The notes below the pieces were generated by a model that did not search any database, had not been told where the DNA came from, and saw nothing but the letters and a program-made list of their open reading frames with translations. The position numbers were made by a program, and so were the translations under genes. Of a DNA stretch of 16,141 nt, positions 7,946 to 15,145 are shown one piece after another. Position 1 is the first letter of the stretch, and the number at the start of each line of letters is the position of its first letter. The stretch spans positions 3,998 to 20,138 of the forward strand of contig DIQB01000124.1 of the NCBI GenBank assembly GCA_002427165.1, given 5' to 3'. The DNA comes from Firmicutes bacterium UBA5473. Lineage in GTDB: Bacteria; Bacillota; DTU084.

Positions 7946-8191
7946 GTGAAAAAGTTGCAATACGAAACTCGCCACCGCTACTGCTTTTTAGGCCCCAAAA
8001 AGCTTCACAACAGGAGTTTTTATGTGCTCGGCCGCATTGAAGCCATGGTAGGAGAGGGAGAAAATAACCAGTTTCTCTCCTTCACCTTCTGCCCAGTAGC
8101 CATCTGGAAGCGGGGACTTTTGGTACAGTTGGAAGCCGATCATGATTGGAAAGACTATCTACAGAAGAAAATTTCAGAAATGGAGGGATAA
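7946..8191 (+). CDS. Small hypothetical protein translationally coupled to gpr
   Basis: I do not recognise this protein, which is 81 residues if it starts at GTG 7946. It is soluble, rich in basic and aromatic residues, with no signal peptide or membrane helix. Its last codons (ATG GAG GGA TAA) contain the GGAGGG that serves the probable gpr start, so the two genes look coupled. The start is uncertain. GTG 7946 has GAGGAAG placed very close, and the candidate forespore promoter would begin transcription almost at that codon. In-frame GTG 8024 has AGGAG seven bases upstream and would give 55 residues and a normal leader. Position immediately before gpr suggests expression in the forespore; function is unknown. 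Confidence 0.6.
   Translation: MKKLQYETRHRYCFLGPKKLHNRSFYVLGRIEAMVGEGENNQFLSFTFCPVAIWKRGLLVQLEADHDWKDYLQKKISEMEG
8182..8187 (+). promoter_or_regulatory. Ribosome binding site that fixes the gpr start at TTG 8197
   Basis: GGAGGG lies nine bases before TTG 8197 and overlaps the end of the preceding gene. The upstream in-frame ATG 8146 has no comparable site (its upstream region reads GATCATGATTGGAAAGACT further downstream and AGCCGATC just ahead), so TTG 8197 is preferred. Confidence 0.65.
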
Positions 8192-8196
8192 CCCCG

Positions 8197-9183
8197 TTGC
8201 GCAGTTTTAAGCGGCAGCTACTCAGTCCCAGATCCTGTGAGGATGAATACTCCACACGTACAGATCTCGCCCTAGAAGCTATGGTTGATGCCCCACCCCA
8301 GGAGGTAGAAAGGCAAAGGGAGGAGACCCAAGAGGCTGTTATCTCCCGAGTCAACATTAGATCTCAACAGGCAGCCCAAAGTATGGGTAAGCTCCCAGGC
8401 CTCTATACAACCATCGAATCACCAGTGCTCAGGCAAAGAAACAGGGAGGCGCAGCAGAAGGTAGCGGACCTTTTAGCCCAGGAATTAGCTAAGTTTATTA
8501 AACTCGAAGAGAACGATCACGTCTTTGTGGTGGGGTTAGGTAACTGGCAAGCTACACCAGATGCCTTAGGCCCGAAGGTTGTAGAACAGCTGATGATTAC
8601 CCGGCATCTGTATAACATGGTGCCTCCTGAGGTGCGCGGGGGCTTGCGTCCTGTGAGCGCTCTGGCGCCAGGTGTCTTGGGACTCACCGGCATTGAAACC
8701 GGGGAAATAGTCCAAGGTATAGTTGAAAAAACAAAACCCAAGCTTGTGATCGCCATCGATGCCCTGGCAAGTCGCTCTACAAGTAGGCTTGCTAGCACAA
8801 TTCAGCTATCTAACTCCGGAATCAAGCCTGGATCCGGTGTTGGCAACCATCGCTTTGGGATCACTAAAGAAAGCCTGGGTGTGGAGGTGATCGCCATTGG
8901 CGTCCCCACTGTGGTAGGCGCCGTGACAATCGCCAGCGAGGCTATGGAAGCCATCTCGAAACCTACGCCCAGACAATTACCACCGGGCACTATGCCTGTA
9001 TCATTTGATCAACAAAAACAAGCTACCCTCAATAGACTATTGTCGCCCTTTATGGGCAACCTAATGGTAACTCCAAAAGAAATTGATGCCCTAATTGAGG
9101 ATCTGGCTCAAACCCTCGCTAGCGGCCTCAACGCGTTTCTCCATCCTAAGTTGGATCTTGATAATGTACTACGATACCTATAG
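8197..9183 (+). CDS. gpr: Germination protease GPR (spore endopeptidase)
   Basis: GPR is made in the forespore as an inactive zymogen, matures late in sporulation, and degrades the DNA-protecting small acid-soluble proteins during germination. Conserved blocks seen in order: EYSTRTDLALEA near the N-terminus (zymogen cleavage region), VVGLGNWQATPDALGP, RPVSALAPGVLGLTGIET, IVQGIVEKTKPKLVIAIDAL, IKPGSGVGNHR, VIAIGVPTVVGAVTIASEA and NLMVTPKEIDALIEDLA. The Asp residues in the TPDALGP and IDALASR blocks fall where the essential aspartates of Bacillus GPR lie. I choose TTG 8197: it has GGAGGG nine bases upstream and gives 328 residues with a propeptide of about 18 residues ending at Tyr18, close to the 15-16 of Bacillus. 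The frame is also open from ATG 8146, which would give 345 residues and a propeptide of about 35. It is the main gene of a short sporulation block. Confidence 0.95.
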   Translation: MRSFKRQLLSPRSCEDEYSTRTDLALEAMVDAPPQEVERQREETQEAVISRVNIRSQQAAQSMGKLPGLYTTIESPVLRQRNREAQQKVADLLAQELAKFIKLEENDHVFVVGLGNWQATPDALGPKVVEQLMITRHLYNMVPPEVRGGLRPVSALAPGVLGLTGIETGEIVQGIVEKTKPKLVIAIDALASRSTSRLASTIQLSNSGIKPGSGVGNHRFGITKESLGVEVIAIGVPTVVGAVTIASEAMEAISKPTPRQLPPGTMPVSFDQQKQATLNRLLSPFMGNLMVTPKEIDALIEDLAQTLASGLNAFLHPKLDLDNVLRYL

Positions 9184-9195
9184 GACTTAGTCCTA
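9181..9195 (+). other. Short inverted repeat at the gpr stop codon
   Basis: TAGGAC-TTA-GTCCTA is a perfect six-base inverted repeat that includes the gpr stop codon. No T-run follows, so it is not a convincing terminator. It may protect the message end, or be chance. Confidence 0.25.
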
Positions 9196-9273
9196 AAATC
9201 TCCTCCCGGGTAGCAGAAGCGCTTAGATATTAATATTATGCAATAGCTAGATGCTACGAAGGGAGGCGCAATT

Positions 9274-9534
9274 ATGCCCTATAGTTTTGCTGGCAAAAAT
9301 ACCGCTGATGTGCTCGCTGGCTTGTTTGGCGAAAACTTTTTGCTGATCGCGTTTTTAATCCTGATCATCTTCCTGATGGAAAATCAATCTCTATTTAAAG
9401 AGGGGATTTCCAGCCTCAATGGTAAAATCGGTTCTTTCCGTTCCATGTTAGATGCGGTCTCCGCTACAGTTTCAGCCCTGCAGGCAGTGGTTGATGCACC
9501 CAGTGCAATCCTCAACCCTGTTGTGGCTGAGTAA
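9274..9534 (+). CDS. Small single-pass membrane protein, unknown function
   Basis: I do not recognise this 86-residue protein. GGGAGG lies about nine bases before ATG 9274. A strongly hydrophobic helix covers about 21-35 (NFLLIAFLILIIFLM). After it comes a roughly 50-residue amphipathic, Ser/Ala/Val-rich segment with no Cys or His (VSATVSALQAVVDAPSAIL). The gene starts 90 bases after gpr on the same strand, and another tiny membrane protein gene follows at once. This suggests, without proof, a role at a forespore or spore membrane. A holin-like role is also conceivable from size, but no other phage gene is nearby. Confidence 0.75.
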   Translation: MPYSFAGKNTADVLAGLFGENFLLIAFLILIIFLMENQSLFKEGISSLNGKIGSFRSMLDAVSATVSALQAVVDAPSAILNPVVAE

Positions 9535-9545
9535 GGAGGTGCAGC

Positions 9546-9686
9546 ATGTTACCATTTAGCACCTCAAAGGAGCGCTTTGACATTGTTGTCTTGATTCTCT
9601 TTCTAGTCTTCTTTGTAGACCCTCTCCTACCTAACCGCATTGCAAAAGCTGTCCAACAACTTTTTGTGAAGAAAGAAAAAGAGTGA
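9546..9686 (+). CDS. 46-residue single-pass membrane protein, unknown function
   Basis: This very short gene has a near-ideal ribosome binding site, AGGAGGTG, starting at the last base of the preceding stop codon, so the two genes are coupled. The protein has a hydrophobic helix at about 12-24 (DIVVLILFLVFFV), then DPLLPNRIAKAVQQLF and a Lys/Glu-rich tail. Its stop codon (9684-9686) lies inside the stem of the following terminator. Good translation signals and close packing support a real gene despite its size. The function is unknown. A paired role with the 86-residue neighbour is likely from the arrangement. Confidence 0.7.
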   Translation: MLPFSTSKERFDIVVLILFLVFFVDPLLPNRIAKAVQQLFVKKEKE

Positions 9687-9710
9687 GGCGATTCGCCTCA
9701 CTCTTTTTTT
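9681..9710. terminator. Bidirectional intrinsic terminator between convergent operons
   Basis: GAGTGAGGCG-ATT-CGCCTCACTC is a perfect ten-base-pair inverted repeat, followed on the plus strand by seven T. On the minus strand the other flank reads TTTTTCTTTCTTC, so it can also end the leftward operon. The stop codons of both converging genes lie within it (9684-9686 and 9709-9711). Confidence 0.92.
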
Positions 9711-10413
9711 ATGGAAGAAGTCTTGCTGGCTTGATTGAGGGGTAAATGCGGGCCGAGATAAAACCTTCCGCATACTGAACACCGCACTGCAATCCTCGAA
9801 AGTTGCATTGGAGCTTCATCATCCCAATTAGATCCACATGATCATGCTCCTGCATCCACGAGACCTGGCTCCGATGGCAAGCTAACATCTTCGCCTTCAG
9901 CTCCATCGCCCCGCTAATATCAACATATTCCTCTGGCTGAAAACCAATTCCTGCCAAAGTGTCCATATAGTAGATAGGCGGCACACTATCGAAGGCAGGA
10001 TACTCAGTTTTAAAGTGCGGGAGACTTGCGCAGAAGGCTGCATCTCGCACTAATTTGCTTGTGGCTACATGATCTGGCATGTAATCCTCAGGATTATGAG
10101 TAATGATCAGATCCGGTTGCGACCGGCGGATGGCATCGATAAAAAGGCCCCGGGTCTGGAGGTCTTCGGCGATGAGCTCTGCATCAGAGAGCCCCAAGGT
10201 AAAGACCTCAGCTCCCATAAGCTCGCCTGCCTCTTTAGCCTCAGCAATCCTGGTTTTGGCAAGCTCGTCTGGGGGTATATGATAATGGCCCTTATCACCA
10301 TTGAGGGCATGGCAGATATAGACATCATGCCCCTCTTCTTTGAATCTGATCAAGGTTCCTGCTGCAACAATTTCGATATCATCTGGGTGTGCGCCTACAG
10401 CTAGAATCCGCAT
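9709..10413 (-). CDS. PIG-L/LmbE family zinc-dependent deacetylase
   Basis: This family removes acyl groups from N-acetylglucosamine-type substrates (for example N-acetylglucosaminyl-malate in bacillithiol synthesis, or chitobiose). The 234-residue protein opens with RILAVGAHPDDIEIVAAGT. His9 and Asp12 of AHPDD and His115 of PDHVAT are the expected zinc ligands, and Asp11 the likely general base. The length is normal for the family. ATG 10413 is preceded by AGAAGG and lies 15 bases after the previous stop. It is the last gene of the six-gene operon, ending in the shared terminator. The NagB-like and aminotransferase neighbours suggest that it deacylates an amino sugar of this pathway. A bacillithiol role (BshB) cannot be excluded, but no bshA or bshC is near. 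It has no signal peptide and is cytoplasmic. Confidence 0.9.
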   Translation of the reverse strand: MRILAVGAHPDDIEIVAAGTLIRFKEEGHDVYICHALNGDKGHYHIPPDELAKTRIAEAKEAGELMGAEVFTLGLSDAELIAEDLQTRGLFIDAIRRSQPDLIITHNPEDYMPDHVATSKLVRDAAFCASLPHFKTEYPAFDSVPPIYYMDTLAGIGFQPEEYVDISGAMELKAKMLACHRSQVSWMQEHDHVDLIGMMKLQCNFRGLQCGVQYAEGFISARIYPSIKPARLLP

Positions 10414-10428
10414 GCTTGAACCTTCTTT

Positions 10429-11346
10429 CTAAGACATATGAATCTCGACATCATCAGCAACTCCGCCTAACAAATTGTAGTCGGTGGGAGCTGTCTGCAG
10501 AATAGATCCTGGCACCAGGGTGCTTACAGGTCCGTGGGCAACTAGTCTGGCAATAAAGCGCTGCCAGCTAACGCCACCGCCTAGGTAACCATCAAGCCAG
10601 AAGCTCCGATGACGAGCACCTAGAATCTGGGCAGGTCCAATTGTGTTGGCTTTAGGTGGTACAGCTGACCAGTCACCACCGAAAGAGTGGAGAGCATTTT
10701 GCATGATGGTCATGGGGTGAAGCTCTACCAATCTCGGGCCGGCTTTTTTATAGCTTTCGATGTCATCGCCAAATTCCAAACCTATGTGAGCTTCCCAAAA
10801 GGCGATATGTCCACACCAGCCAATGCCGCCGTAGCAGACATCTGCTCCCCCTAGATCGTCGATCATCTTGCCGTAATCTTGGAGAATATCCTTGGTGGGG
10901 AAATAGATCTGATTTGCTGGTGGCCGCAGCTTAGGATCGATCTTCTCGATTAGGTTACGCTGCATAGCCATCTGGAATGATCCAGCCCACTGAGCTGGAG
11001 CTGTGTTTCCTTCTTCGTCTGCATACTCATCCATGTTGAAGCAATGGACGTGATGGCAGGGAATCTGAAATTCATTGATGATCCGGGCTGCAATCTCATA
11101 CTGAGGAACAGGACCCACAGGCAGAATTCCCACAAAGTCTCTGCCCTCTTCTAAGGCAGTACGAATTCTGGTCACCAGATCCAAGGCGAACTCAATGTAG
11201 AATTGGTCCTTGGATTCGATGATCTTGATTTTGAAATCAGGATTGGGATGCTTAGTATAATCCTCTTTTTTAATTGCCCGCACCCGATCGAGTGCCTCCT
11301 GATCTCGGAAGTTAATGAAACGAGCCAAGTCAAACTTAAAATCCAT
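10429..11346 (-). CDS. NagB-like (glucosamine-6-phosphate isomerase/deaminase family) protein with divergent active site
   Basis: NagB converts glucosamine-6-phosphate to fructose-6-phosphate plus ammonia. I use ATG 11346 (305 residues), with AGGAGGAGG seven bases upstream; the frame extends to 11367 without better signals. Family blocks are clear: HCFNMDEYAD matches the NagB FNMDEY block (Asp106 equals the catalytic Asp72), and GGIGWCGHIAFWEA matches GGVGNDGHIAFNEP. His180 and Glu185 are kept, but the position of Asp141 is Cys178 and its preceding Asn is Trp. The phosphate-loop signature TGGTP is replaced by VGPVP, and the region of Lys208 has no clear equivalent. It is longer than NagB (about 266). 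So it is probably a relative acting on a different, perhaps unphosphorylated, substrate. It lies 32 bases after the aminotransferase gene and 15 before the deacetylase gene. Confidence 0.85.
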   Translation of the reverse strand: MDFKFDLARFINFRDQEALDRVRAIKKEDYTKHPNPDFKIKIIESKDQFYIEFALDLVTRIRTALEEGRDFVGILPVGPVPQYEIAARIINEFQIPCHHVHCFNMDEYADEEGNTAPAQWAGSFQMAMQRNLIEKIDPKLRPPANQIYFPTKDILQDYGKMIDDLGGADVCYGGIGWCGHIAFWEAHIGLEFGDDIESYKKAGPRLVELHPMTIMQNALHSFGGDWSAVPPKANTIGPAQILGARHRSFWLDGYLGGGVSWQRFIARLVAHGPVSTLVPGSILQTAPTDYNLLGGVADDVEIHMS

Positions 11347-11378
11347 TCTTCTACCTCCTCCTAGCAACTAGAAAGCTG

Positions 11379-12665
11379 CTATTTTTTATATGCGTTAGCC
11401 ACCTTGAGGATACCATCGATCATAACCTGAATGTGCTCATCCTCATAAACTGGGTGGGTGGGGATAAAGAACGTCCGCTCCTCAAGCCAAGCTGCATTCT
11501 CGCAAAGCACCTGATCGTACTTTACAGACTCAGGATTTGTTAGAGGATCACGGAAAGGATATTTAGCGTTACCGAAGCCATTGTGATCAAGATAGGCTCG
11601 CTCTTTATAGCACTGGGGCCAAAGCACAGGTCCTGCAGGTACTCCTTCGGCTATTAGAGCATCAACGAAGGTTTGCTTGTCGCAGGTGAGCTCATCTAGA
11701 TTCAAGACAACTGGGTAGAGCCAAAAGCCATTAACTTTCCCATCTACGTTGTGAGGTGGCAGGTATTTGATCTGGGGGCAATCTGCAAGCTCTCGATTGA
11801 GCATCTCGCCGTAACGCCATCTCCTGGCTAAGTTCCAGTTCTCCAGCCTTGCCAGCTCCCTTTGTCCAATCACAGCCTGCATCTCTGTCATCCGGTAGTT
11901 GAAACCAACCCGATTGTGAATATAAGGTAGTTTGGCCTCAAGCTCCAGCAGCCTCATCCGCTGCCGCACATCATAGCCGTGATCCCGGAAGGAGCGGCAC
12001 TCCCAAGCTAGATCCTCATCATTTGTGATCACGCAACCACCCTCGCCACCTGTGGTGAAGGTTTTGCTCTGGCAAAAGCTGAAGGCGCCTACATGGCCGA
12101 TGGTTCCGACCTTTTTGCCGTTGAAGGTGGCGCCAATAGCCTGGGCACAGTCCTCGATCACCTTCAAGTTATGCTTCTTGGCGATCTCCATAATTTTATC
12201 CATCTGGCAGACGTTACCATAGAGGTGCACCACAACAATACCCTTTGTGCGCTCTGTGATCTTCTCCTCAATGGACTCAGGTGAGATTGTATGATCCTCA
12301 CGGTTCACATCTGCAAAGACTGGAATTGCTCCAGCTTGGCAAATTGAGAAAGAGGATGCGATAAATGTATAGGAGGGGACGATCACCTCATCGCCAGGTC
12401 CAATGCCGAGGCTTGAAATTGCCACGTGCAGGGCTGCTGTGCCGTTAGATGTTGAAATGCCGAAGCGGGCGCCATTGTAGCGGGCGAACGCTTCCTCAAA
12501 GTTAATTCCCTCATGACCTGTCCAATAGTTCACCTTACCAGTACGCAAAGGCTCCATAGCCGCCTGGATGGTCTCCTCCTCAAAAGCAGGCCACATGGGG
12601 AATGTACCCTCAAATACTGGTTTCCCTCCATCAATTGCAAGTTTATCTTTGTTGCATGCTGCCAT
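11379..12665 (-). CDS. DegT/DnrJ/EryC1/StrS family PLP-dependent aminotransferase
   Basis: These enzymes usually transfer an amino group from glutamate or glutamine onto a keto-sugar or keto-cyclitol. The 428-residue protein has the N-terminal LAIDGGKPV block seen in the branch containing AHBA synthases and scyllo-inosose aminotransferases. It also has the cofactor motifs: STSNGTAALH (phosphate and ring contacts), VIEDCAQAIGA with Asp172 and Gln175, and SFCQSKTFTTGGEGG with Lys201 as the Schiff-base lysine. The NYRMTEMQAVIGQRELARLE block is typical of the family. All catalytic residues seem intact. ATG 12665 has GGGAGGAG about eight bases upstream and lies 17 bases after the ROK stop. Its probable job is to aminate a keto intermediate made by the oxidoreductase, or to run in reverse in a breakdown pathway. 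Confidence 0.92.
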   Translation of the reverse strand: MAACNKDKLAIDGGKPVFEGTFPMWPAFEEETIQAAMEPLRTGKVNYWTGHEGINFEEAFARYNGARFGISTSNGTAALHVAISSLGIGPGDEVIVPSYTFIASSFSICQAGAIPVFADVNREDHTISPESIEEKITERTKGIVVVHLYGNVCQMDKIMEIAKKHNLKVIEDCAQAIGATFNGKKVGTIGHVGAFSFCQSKTFTTGGEGGCVITNDEDLAWECRSFRDHGYDVRQRMRLLELEAKLPYIHNRVGFNYRMTEMQAVIGQRELARLENWNLARRWRYGEMLNRELADCPQIKYLPPHNVDGKVNGFWLYPVVLNLDELTCDKQTFVDALIAEGVPAGPVLWPQCYKERAYLDHNGFGNAKYPFRDPLTNPESVKYDQVLCENAAWLEERTFFIPTHPVYEDEHIQVMIDGILKVANAYKK

Positions 12666-12682
12666 TTGCAGCTCCTCCCTTC

Positions 12683-13843
12683 TTAGCCCACATAGGGCAA
12701 CGTAAACATTCTTTCCACAACCATGGCTGCAGCACCAGCCAGCTCCCCACCTCCGTGAGGACCTGCTATCTGCACAGTCACTTCCCGGGTTCCAGGCAGG
12801 GCATGGGAACTGATATTCTCCTCAAGCTTCTGCAAAAGCTTTGCTCCCAGGAGAGATAGATCTCCTCCCAGTAAAATCAGCTGCGGGTTAAGTAGGTTAC
12901 AAATATTAACAAGCCCCACGCCCAAAAGGGTTCCACAATAATCCAAAACAGCTAACGCCGCCTCATCACCCCCTTCCAGTTTCTCTCTGAATTGGGAATA
13001 ATTTATTGCTGTGCCAGTTAGACTTTGATATCTGGCAAGTAACCTGGGGATGGAGATCAAAGTCTCCAAACAACCCCGGTTGCCACAGCTGCATTGGGGT
13101 CCTTGCCAGTCGATGGACATGTGGCCAATCTCACCTGCAAGCTGTCCACTCCCTCGCTGGATTTCCCCGCCTAACACCAATGTGGCACCGATACCATAGC
13201 CTGCATGGAGGTAAATAAAGTCTTCCTCGCCACGCTCCAGTGCCTCCCGGAAGATGGTCTCGCCTAAAGCCAGGGCAATGCCGTCGTTTTCCACAACTAC
13301 TGGCAGGCCCAAAGCCTCGTTTAGGCGGTCTGCTAAGGGCAGATGCTGCCAGCCTAAATATGAAGAGAAAAGCACCCGGCCAGTTTCAGGGTCAACAAGT
13401 CCTGGGATGCTAATCCCAACACCCAACACATTCTCTCGCTCCTGAGCCTCTAAAAAAGCCTTCAATTGCTCAGCCAGCTCCCCTAGCATTCCTGGTCCAT
13501 CCTGGCTTTTGAAAACCAGGGGATGCTGCTGGAGGATCTGCCCTTGGAGATTACAGAGGGCGAACTGGCCTCCCATAAAACCAACTGCCAAAACCATGTT
13601 TCCTTTGGCATTGAGTTCCAACATTCGGGGTTTGCGTCCGCCTGTAGAGGAGCCCTCTGTCTCTCGCAAGAGGCCCATGGATAACAGCTCCTCTACTGCT
13701 GCCCCCACTGTGGTGGGGCTCAGCTGTGTGAGCTTTGCCAATTGATAGCGAGAAAGAGGAGCCCGCTGACGGATCAGGCGCAAAATTAGTGTCTGATTAT
13801 ACCTTTGGACAAATTGTAAGCTACCTTTTTTTACTTCTCTCAT
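12683..13843 (-). CDS. ROK family transcriptional repressor (NagC/XylR type)
   Basis: This 386-residue protein has an N-terminal winged helix-turn-helix (about 15-75, LSRYQLAKLTQLSPTTVGAA, then GGRKPRML) joined to a ROK sugar-binding domain. The domain carries VGISIPGLVDPETGRV, the VVENDGIALALGE block, GYGIGATLVLGGEIQRG, and the zinc site GEIGHMSIDW with His241, Cys251, Cys253 and Cys258 (CSCGNRGCLE). In the ND block, Gly188 replaces the Ala or Val common in active kinases, in line with a regulator rather than a sugar kinase. The ATG overlaps the stop of the preceding gene by one base (TAATG), so the two are translationally coupled. It most likely represses this operon and is released by a pathway sugar. 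The operator is not in the window, because the operon start lies beyond the right edge. Confidence 0.93.
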   Translation of the reverse strand: MREVKKGSLQFVQRYNQTLILRLIRQRAPLSRYQLAKLTQLSPTTVGAAVEELLSMGLLRETEGSSTGGRKPRMLELNAKGNMVLAVGFMGGQFALCNLQGQILQQHPLVFKSQDGPGMLGELAEQLKAFLEAQERENVLGVGISIPGLVDPETGRVLFSSYLGWQHLPLADRLNEALGLPVVVENDGIALALGETIFREALERGEEDFIYLHAGYGIGATLVLGGEIQRGSGQLAGEIGHMSIDWQGPQCSCGNRGCLETLISIPRLLARYQSLTGTAINYSQFREKLEGGDEAALAVLDYCGTLLGVGLVNICNLLNPQLILLGGDLSLLGAKLLQKLEENISSHALPGTREVTVQIAGPHGGGELAGAAAMVVERMFTLPYVG

Positions 13844-15144
13844 TATAAATCCGCAATTGTGGCTAATGCTGCTTCCACAAGTTTATCGCCAGCATCTTCC
13901 TCGAGCCGGCTCCAGCCGGCAGTGCGGGGTTCATATCCTCCCTCAGTAAATGCTGTTTTAGTTGGTACATATCCTAGATAATCATTGCAATAGGTAATCA
14001 GGATCGATGGTGCTTTGGCTTTGAGGGCTAGGCCAAACTCCACAAAGACCTCGGCCCCCATAGAGAAGAGGTAGAAGTCACCAAGGCCGATGCAGCCCAC
14101 CTGGGCTTTAGCTTTGCCTTCCTTTTGCTGCTTCTCCCACAGGGATAATAATTCCAAAGCGTAATATTCATCAGGTACGCCATCCACCAAATTGAGCCTG
14201 CCCCGCTGAATCCCCTGGCTTGTCTTTTGAGCCCAGGCCAGTTCCTCTTGGCTGATATGTCTGAAATCCAGCTTCAGCTTCTGCTGAGCCGCTGAGAGGG
14301 GAACATCTTCCTTCAGATCGAAAACCCGATTCAAGGCAGCTAAGGCTGTGGCACCTAAGATCGTGCCGATCCGTTTGGCCTCGGTAAAGCCCCTGCCTTG
14401 TTTGGGATTTTGATAATCAATATGGTTGATGTTGCCTGTGGCGCCATTGGCAAATAATACCTCGCCGCCCCAATTAGCCTCTAAGAAGCGAGCTGCATAA
14501 CCTGGCCAGTCTCCAGAAAACAAAAGGTTATCTCCAGCGAGGATGGCCGGGTGCAGTGCATAGCTAACTACGGTGGCCAAAGGTGCGCCTGCTATTGATT
14601 CAAATCGGAGCACAACCAGTTCTGGATCGATGGGACCTGCAGCGCCCCGAATCTTCTGGGGTGGGATCTCCTCCCAGTTCATGGCCATGGTACCATCGTC
14701 GCGCCAAAGGCGCCGATTGTGAGCAACTGTATCCTCAAAACCTTTTCCAACACCAAAGCGCGCAGGCTCAAGTTTTCGCTCTGCCTCTCGCGCAACACCA
14801 ACAAGCTTTCTGATTAAATGAGCATTGTAGGCGGAGTCTGTTGGTGTGTGAAGTCCTAAGATGCTAGGGCCAGAGTGAGTATGGGTGCCCCAGATCCAGA
14901 CGCCCTCCAGAAGGAAGCCATCTCGAGCAAGCTCCTGGCGCACAGGCTCTGTTACCTGAGCCGTAACCCCGCACAAGTCACAGGCGATGAGGGCAATTTT
15001 CTTGCCGTTGTTTTCCAAGACTAGCGCTTTGGCAAATAGCTCATCGTGTGTGCCTTGGGAAACATCATTTCTGACGTTTCCGTCCAGGGCGATCCCCACA
15101 TGTGGCGTAATATTGGCCTTAGCTGCTCCCGCTAGCAGGGACAT
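13843..15144 (-). CDS. Neutral/alkaline ceramidase-fold amidohydrolase, cytoplasmic
   Basis: The 433-residue protein matches the N-terminal domain of neutral/alkaline non-lysosomal ceramidases, zinc enzymes that cleave N-acyl bonds. Seen: AGAAKANITPHVGIALDG at the start (typical ITP block), ALIACDLCGV, the metal motif WGTHTHSGP (His88, His90), VVSYALHPAIL with His198 as a further ligand, SGDWPGYAARFLE and FANGATGNINH. No signal peptide is present and the C-terminal lipid-related domain of true ceramidases is missing, so it should act in the cytoplasm. With amino-sugar enzymes around it, an N-acyl amino sugar or a similar small amide or ester is more likely than ceramide. ATG 15144 has GGAGGAGG about eight bases upstream and lies one base after the oxidoreductase stop. 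It shares a TAATG overlap with the ROK gene. Confidence 0.87.
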   Translation of the reverse strand: MSLLAGAAKANITPHVGIALDGNVRNDVSQGTHDELFAKALVLENNGKKIALIACDLCGVTAQVTEPVRQELARDGFLLEGVWIWGTHTHSGPSILGLHTPTDSAYNAHLIRKLVGVAREAERKLEPARFGVGKGFEDTVAHNRRLWRDDGTMAMNWEEIPPQKIRGAAGPIDPELVVLRFESIAGAPLATVVSYALHPAILAGDNLLFSGDWPGYAARFLEANWGGEVLFANGATGNINHIDYQNPKQGRGFTEAKRIGTILGATALAALNRVFDLKEDVPLSAAQQKLKLDFRHISQEELAWAQKTSQGIQRGRLNLVDGVPDEYYALELLSLWEKQQKEGKAKAQVGCIGLGDFYLFSMGAEVFVEFGLALKAKAPSILITYCNDYLGYVPTKTAFTEGGYEPRTAGWSRLEEDAGDKLVEAALATIADL

Positions 15145-15145
15145 G

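Noticed and set aside
9234..9239. TATTAT as a -10 box for the 86-residue gene
   Set aside because: No acceptable -35 element lies at the right distance (TAGCAG), and no sporulation sigma consensus fits either.
9274..9686. Phage holin pair
   Set aside because: Size and single helices fit, but there is no endolysin or any other phage gene nearby, and the genes follow gpr.
12683..13843. ROK sugar kinase (glucokinase or kanosamine kinase)
   Set aside because: A complete N-terminal winged helix-turn-helix and the larger size point to a repressor, even though the kinase-like domain is present.
13843..15144. True sphingolipid ceramidase
   Set aside because: No signal peptide, no C-terminal domain, and a sugar-metabolism context. 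Only the catalytic fold is shared.
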